Source of the DNA: Dendrolimus kikuchii
Lineage: Eukaryota > Arthropoda > Insecta > Lepidoptera > Lasiocampidae
Reading direction: 5' to 3'
Assembly (NCBI GenBank): GCA_019925095.2
Contig: CM034415.1
Coordinates: 10,499,333-10,563,332 of the forward strand
DNA: 64,000 nt
The notes under the pieces are model-generated. The model saw nothing but the letters and a program-made list of their open reading frames with translations. It was not told where the DNA came from and did no database searches. Of this stretch, positions 60,300 to 64,000 are shown piece after piece; position 1 is the stretch's first letter; each line of letters starts with the position of its first letter. Position numbers and translations under genes: made by a program.

Positions 60300-61085
60300 T
60301 AGCAGTGTTATGTTTCTTTTTGGAGATTGCTATGAAACCGTATAAGGTTATCATGGTATCTATAATCCCAGTTGCCGCCTGTTACGGAGGTCATGGTCCG
60401 TTTACCAAAGGTACGAAAGTTGTATGTTGTTGTAGATATTTGGTAAATATGACCATATCTCCGAATTTCGTAATAAGCTTCAATGGTTGCCAATTCGCCT
60501 TCGCCGGAATGTTCACTTACTTCTGCACAATATCCTTTTCAATCCCTGTAGTTCCCCATATTTAAAGGAACTTTTTAGTTACCTCTATCAATCTCATTCC
60601 TGTAATTTGCGCTCAAATGAAAATCTGCTAACGACACCTAAACACACTTCGTGCTTTGTAGGAAACTCTTTTGCCGTACAGGCTGTTCGCCTGTGGAACT
60701 CCCTCCCCTTGAAAATCAGACAGGCTACATCCATTGGTACATTCAAACACTTGATCACTGACCATTATTTGTCCGCTAAATAAAATGTGTTGCAGTAAAT
60801 GGAATTCTATTATTATTCGCATGATATTATTTTAATCTATTTAATTATTTAATTATTGTATTTTTTTTCTCTTCAATTACAATTGAATTAGTTTCAATTT
60901 AGTTAAGCCACCAAATATTATTTAATTTTTCTTGTAATATCTTCTTAGACACCGAGTTGCCTGGAAGAGATCGCTATAAGCGATAAGGCCGCCCATTGTT
61001 CTAATTTAAATGTGTTTGTAATAAATATCTAGGTTTAAGTTACGGTGAACAATAAAGAGTTTTTATTCATTCATTCATTCATTCA
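60300..61085 (+). mobile_element. CR1-type LINE 3' end
   Basis: RT C-terminus YDHISEFR-like stretch with earlier frame breaks, then open QWLPIRLRRNVHLL and FAVQAVRLWNSLPLKIRQAT to YLSAK. The 3' UTR GAGTTGCCTGGAAGAGATCG and an (ATTC)n tail follow. Confidence 0.75.
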
Positions 61086-61277
61086 TTTGGTCTGCGCAGG
61101 GAGTTATGTCGGCATAACCACAGAAGCCGCCATATCTATTGGCGATAAGCCATTATAATGCATTGCATGCAGCACTAAATTATAAATTAATAATTTATAA
61201 ATAAATGAATGCCTATAAAGTATCTAACAAATCGCTTTATGGCAATGCTGATTCGTTGCGCGAAATACGAGCCAGCC

Positions 61278-61600
61278 TTTTTTTTATTTTTTTTTATTGC
61301 AGGAGTTCAGCAGACAGGCAGAAGGCCCACTTAATGGAAAGCGGTTACCATCGCCTATGGACATTTGCAACAGCAAAGTTGCTACAAATGCGCTGCTGCT
61401 CTCTTAAGAGAGACTGGAACCTGGTCACTAATGCCGGAACACAACTCAAGGTTGTTATGGCGACATGCTTAGGCCAGGGGTAGTAGCCATCCAGTCGAGC
61501 AAATGCGCTACCACCTGGCTGTGGGTTGTTTACTCGTCTCTTACGACAGGCCGCCCGGCCGCAGGAAATTGTATTCTTTCTCCGTTCCTGCACGGATAAA
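61278..61600 (-). mobile_element. Family A repeat, full length, inverted
   Basis: TTTTATTGCAGGAGTTCAGC to CCGTTCCTGCACGG. Confidence 0.85.
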
Positions 61601-61900
61601 AAGCCTTCTAATTACGGGTGTCATTAAAGAGTTTCTTACGAATTACGTTTCTTTGAAGAAACTAATAAGTGCTTGTTATTCCCATACTGGGAATTTGGTT
61701 GGGAGTAAACTCCTCCCGCTCTCTTCGAAATCTACACCCTCGATGTGCCTGAGCCTCGTGTATTAGGGGTTGCGAATAAAAGACTGCCCAGACTATCCAG
61801 CATACTGCAAGTATTCTCAGGGGAGTGCGGTACCTATTCTATGACTAGCCAGGGAAACTGATTTTTGTTTGGCAAGAGCCCACTTGTTACCGCTTATTTT
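61601..61900. other. Unclassified sequence
   Basis: A short open plus frame (KKLISACYSHTGNLVGSKLL) is not convincing as a gene. No repeat family match. Confidence 0.35.
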
Positions 61901-61906
61901 CTTAAG

Positions 61907-62117
61907 AAAAAATCGAAATGTGTGCTGGGAGACATAGTAGAAGTGAAACTTCAACGGACAACAAACTTGAAGTTTTACGGGCAGGTTTTCAAATTGGACA
62001 AGTACACTAACAATCTGCCCGTAAAAGTTCAAGTTCAAATTTTGTTGCGATTCGTTTTGCCACTTGTCCGTTGAAGTTTCACTTCTACTATGTGTCCCAG
62101 CACACATTTCGATTTTT
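61907..62117. mobile_element. Small foldback (MITE-like) element
   Basis: Arms 61907-61962 and 62063-62117 pair (AAGTGAAACTTCAACGGACA against TGTCCGTTGAAGTTTCACTT). An inner pair, 61965-61984 with 62015-62034, extends the stem. Confidence 0.8.
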
Positions 62118-62129
62118 CGCAGGTTTACT

Positions 62130-62478
62130 GCAAATTATGATTTGGTTAGGTTAGGTACATTTTAATGAATACATTTTTTATTTAAACATATTTACGGATC
62201 AGTATGGTGATCCAGCGAGGAAACGTAGCCAGCCTTCTCGGCACCTTACCCATAGAAGACGGTGATCTGGGCTCAGTATTCTACTTATAGTCTTGAGGGA
62301 AGTACTTAAATGTTCATACGTTAAACTATCAAATTATATAAGGTATAAGGTATTGTAATTTATATCTATATTTTATAAGACAATCAGCGTGATACCAGTA
62401 TGCTGGCTTCAAGGCATAACAATATATTACCCAAGAGGTAATGAAAATTAAAATATTATTCGGTATGGCGCCCGAGCA
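62130..62478. other. Unclassified, part LINE-like
   Basis: At 62203-62290 a short frame (VIQRGNVASLLGTLPIEDGD) looks like a LINE scrap. Remainder AT-rich. Confidence 0.3.
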
Positions 62479-63060
62479 TGTTGGCAACACCAACAAACAA
62501 TTGAAATTTGACTTTTGTCACAATAGAAAATTTTCCCTTCGAAATGTAATGGTGTAATCTTAGTAAATTTATTAAATATCTCTCGTGGCACAATTCCTAC
62601 CCTTTCCTTAATAGTTTTGATTTAATCATATGGTAGTAGTTTAAGTAAGTAAGTACGACGTATATCAGTAGAAAATGTTTATGTGCCTAATCGAAATAAA
62701 ATCATTATGTCAAATAATTCATTTTGAACTGGAGGCCCGCGCAATAATAAATCATGATACATATGATTAAATCAAAACTATTAAGGAAAGGGTAAAAATA
62801 GCACTGCGAGAGATATTTAATAAATTTAATAAGACTCACTCACTTAAGAGAGCAGCAGCGCATTTGTAGCACCTTTGGTATTGCAAATGTCCATAGGCGA
62901 TGGTAACCGCTTTCCATCCAGTGGGCCGTCTGCCTGTCTGCTGAACTCCTGCAATAAAAAAAAAAAAACTTTACTAAGATTGCACCATTACATTTCGAAG
63001 GGAAAATTTTCTATTGTGACAAAAGTCAAATTTCAATTGTTTGTTGGTGTTGCCAACAGA
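62479..63060. mobile_element. Foldback element with ~155-bp arms, right arm split by family A
   Basis: Left arm 62479-62632 (TGTTGGCAACACCAACAAAC) pairs with 62758-62840 plus 62970-63060 (GTTTGTTGGTGTTGCCAACA). Confidence 0.82.
62841..62969 (+). mobile_element. Family A repeat, 3' part, nested in the foldback arm
   Basis: CTTAAGAGAGCAGCAGCGCA to CTGCAATAAAAAAAAAAAA. Confidence 0.82.
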
Positions 63061-63169
63061 ATACAATACAAATAAGTTAAGTTTTCTTGCATTGTATTCG
63101 ATTATATGTAATTTAATATAGCTTTGTAAAAAAATAATTAATTATATGTATTATTTTATCTTAAAAAAA

Positions 63170-63335
63170 TATATTTTTTTTATTTTATCAAACAAAAAAA
63201 CTGAATTCGATCCGGAACCAAAAACCGCATACATAGTATACTCAAATTATACCGCCTCTCACCACGTCTAGTCTAAATTTATGCCGCTCCTCCAGGAGGC
63301 CGTAACGCTTTTTCGTGACAGTAAAATTAATATTC
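63170..63335 (+). repeat. Dispersed repeat family K, copy 2
   Basis: CTGAATTCGATCCGGAACCA and GAGGCCGTAACGCTTTTTCG, as at 25883. Confidence 0.55.
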
Positions 63336-63383
63336 TTATTCTTATTTGGAGTATTTATTTATTCTAAAATAAAACGTGACAAT

Positions 63384-63505
63384 TAATGGCCAGGTTCCAG
63401 TCTCTCTTTAGAGAGCGGCAACACAATATCCATAGGCGATGGTAACCGCTTTCCATCAGGTGGGCTGTCTACCTGTCTGCTAAACTCATTACATTTTTTT
63501 TTTAT
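63384..63505 (+). mobile_element. Family A repeat, 3' fragment
   Basis: GGCCAGGTTCCAGTCTCTCT to CTAAACTCATTACATTTT. Confidence 0.7.
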
Positions 63506-63519
63506 AGTAATTAAAGTAG

Positions 63520-63832
63520 GGGTGTCGGGGTGAAGGTAAGGAAAGGAATGCTCCGGTGGTTCGGGCATGCAAAAAGAATAACTAAACAGATATACAATGC
63601 AAAAGTGGATGGATGCAGAAGTCGTGGAAAGCCACGACGCACCTTCCATGATCAAATTGATCGTGTACTAGCAGATGGTGATGTCAGGAGCCTTAAGAAC
63701 AGACGAGCGTGCATGACGAGAGCTATGAATGTCAAAGACGCAAGTGAGGTGTGTAAGAATAAGCCTGCATGGCGCTCTGTTGTTAATACCTACCCCGCAA
63801 AGGAACTGGCGTGAAGTTATGTATGTATGTAA
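63520..63832 (+). mobile_element. Family B copy
   Basis: Open frame VGVKVRKGMLRWFGHAKRIT to YPAKELA and TATG tail. Confidence 0.83.
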
Positions 63833-64000
63833 TTAACGTAAAATTACCTGTCGTTATACTCGCACGTAGGGGTAATGAAAAATCTGTTTTTATTACAAAT
63901 TAAAAGTTCTCAAGAAAAACAAGGCTATAAAAGTTAGCAAATGAGAAATCGGTCAGCGAAACCGAACAAAATGTAAAAGACAAAAGAGCTTTTCTGAACC
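63833..64000. other. No feature recognised
   Basis: AT-rich sequence at the window edge. Confidence 0.4.

Noticed and set aside
60305..60565. 86-codon hydrophobic frame as a gene
   Set aside because: The region is the RT C-terminus of a CR1-type LINE in another frame (WLPIRLRRN follows); the hydrophobic frame is a shadow.

Overview
The window is animal nuclear DNA, most likely from a moth or butterfly (Lepidoptera). Genes are split by GT-AG introns of 0.1 to 4 kb. The mobile elements are a typical lepidopteran mix: cecropia-type mariners, short Helitrons ending in hairpin plus CTAG, RTE-type and CR1/Jockey-type LINE ends, tRNA-derived SINEs and solo LTRs. There are no operons, no CRISPR arrays and no bacterial signals. 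The order-level assignment is an inference from this mix.

Region 1-41929, plus strand: the 3' part of one large gene. I could join 23 exons, all in phase and all with GT/AG borders, into 1003 codons ending at 41929. Three things identify it as the catalytic subunit of DNA-dependent protein kinase (DNA-PKcs, PRKDC). The C-terminus ends GWEPWI (vertebrate GWEPWM). There is a PIKK catalytic loop, GVGDRHLEN. There is also an N-lobe to C-lobe series (VTVF.DSKRRP, HKCGEPVRVD, CGLIEYLED, FLSTLATMTVLNWVLG) in DNA-PKcs order. The window holds the FAT region, the kinase domain and FATC. The HEAT-repeat N-terminus lies to the left. The metal-binding DFG is DWA and the following GHAFG is replaced. The introns are packed with repeats.

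Region 41930-49744: intergenic, nested transposable elements. Region 49745-52839, minus strand: three phase-consistent exons with a stop and AATAAA. They form the 3' end of a second, unidentified gene that converges on the PRKDC gene. Region 52840-64000: repeats only, probably introns or 5' flank of the minus-strand gene, whose other exons I did not find.

Repeat landscape. Family A is a ~300-bp poly(A)-tailed repeat with about 28 copies. Family B is an RTE-type LINE 3' end with a (TATG)n tail and 18 copies. There are at least five Helitron families, one of which carries a different minisatellite at the same internal position in each of three copies. Other items are six solo LTRs (four with clear 4-bp target duplications), two mariners, four foldback elements, three tandem satellites and several long microsatellites. 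Functionally the window carries a double-strand-break repair kinase gene kept open through very dense transposon invasion.
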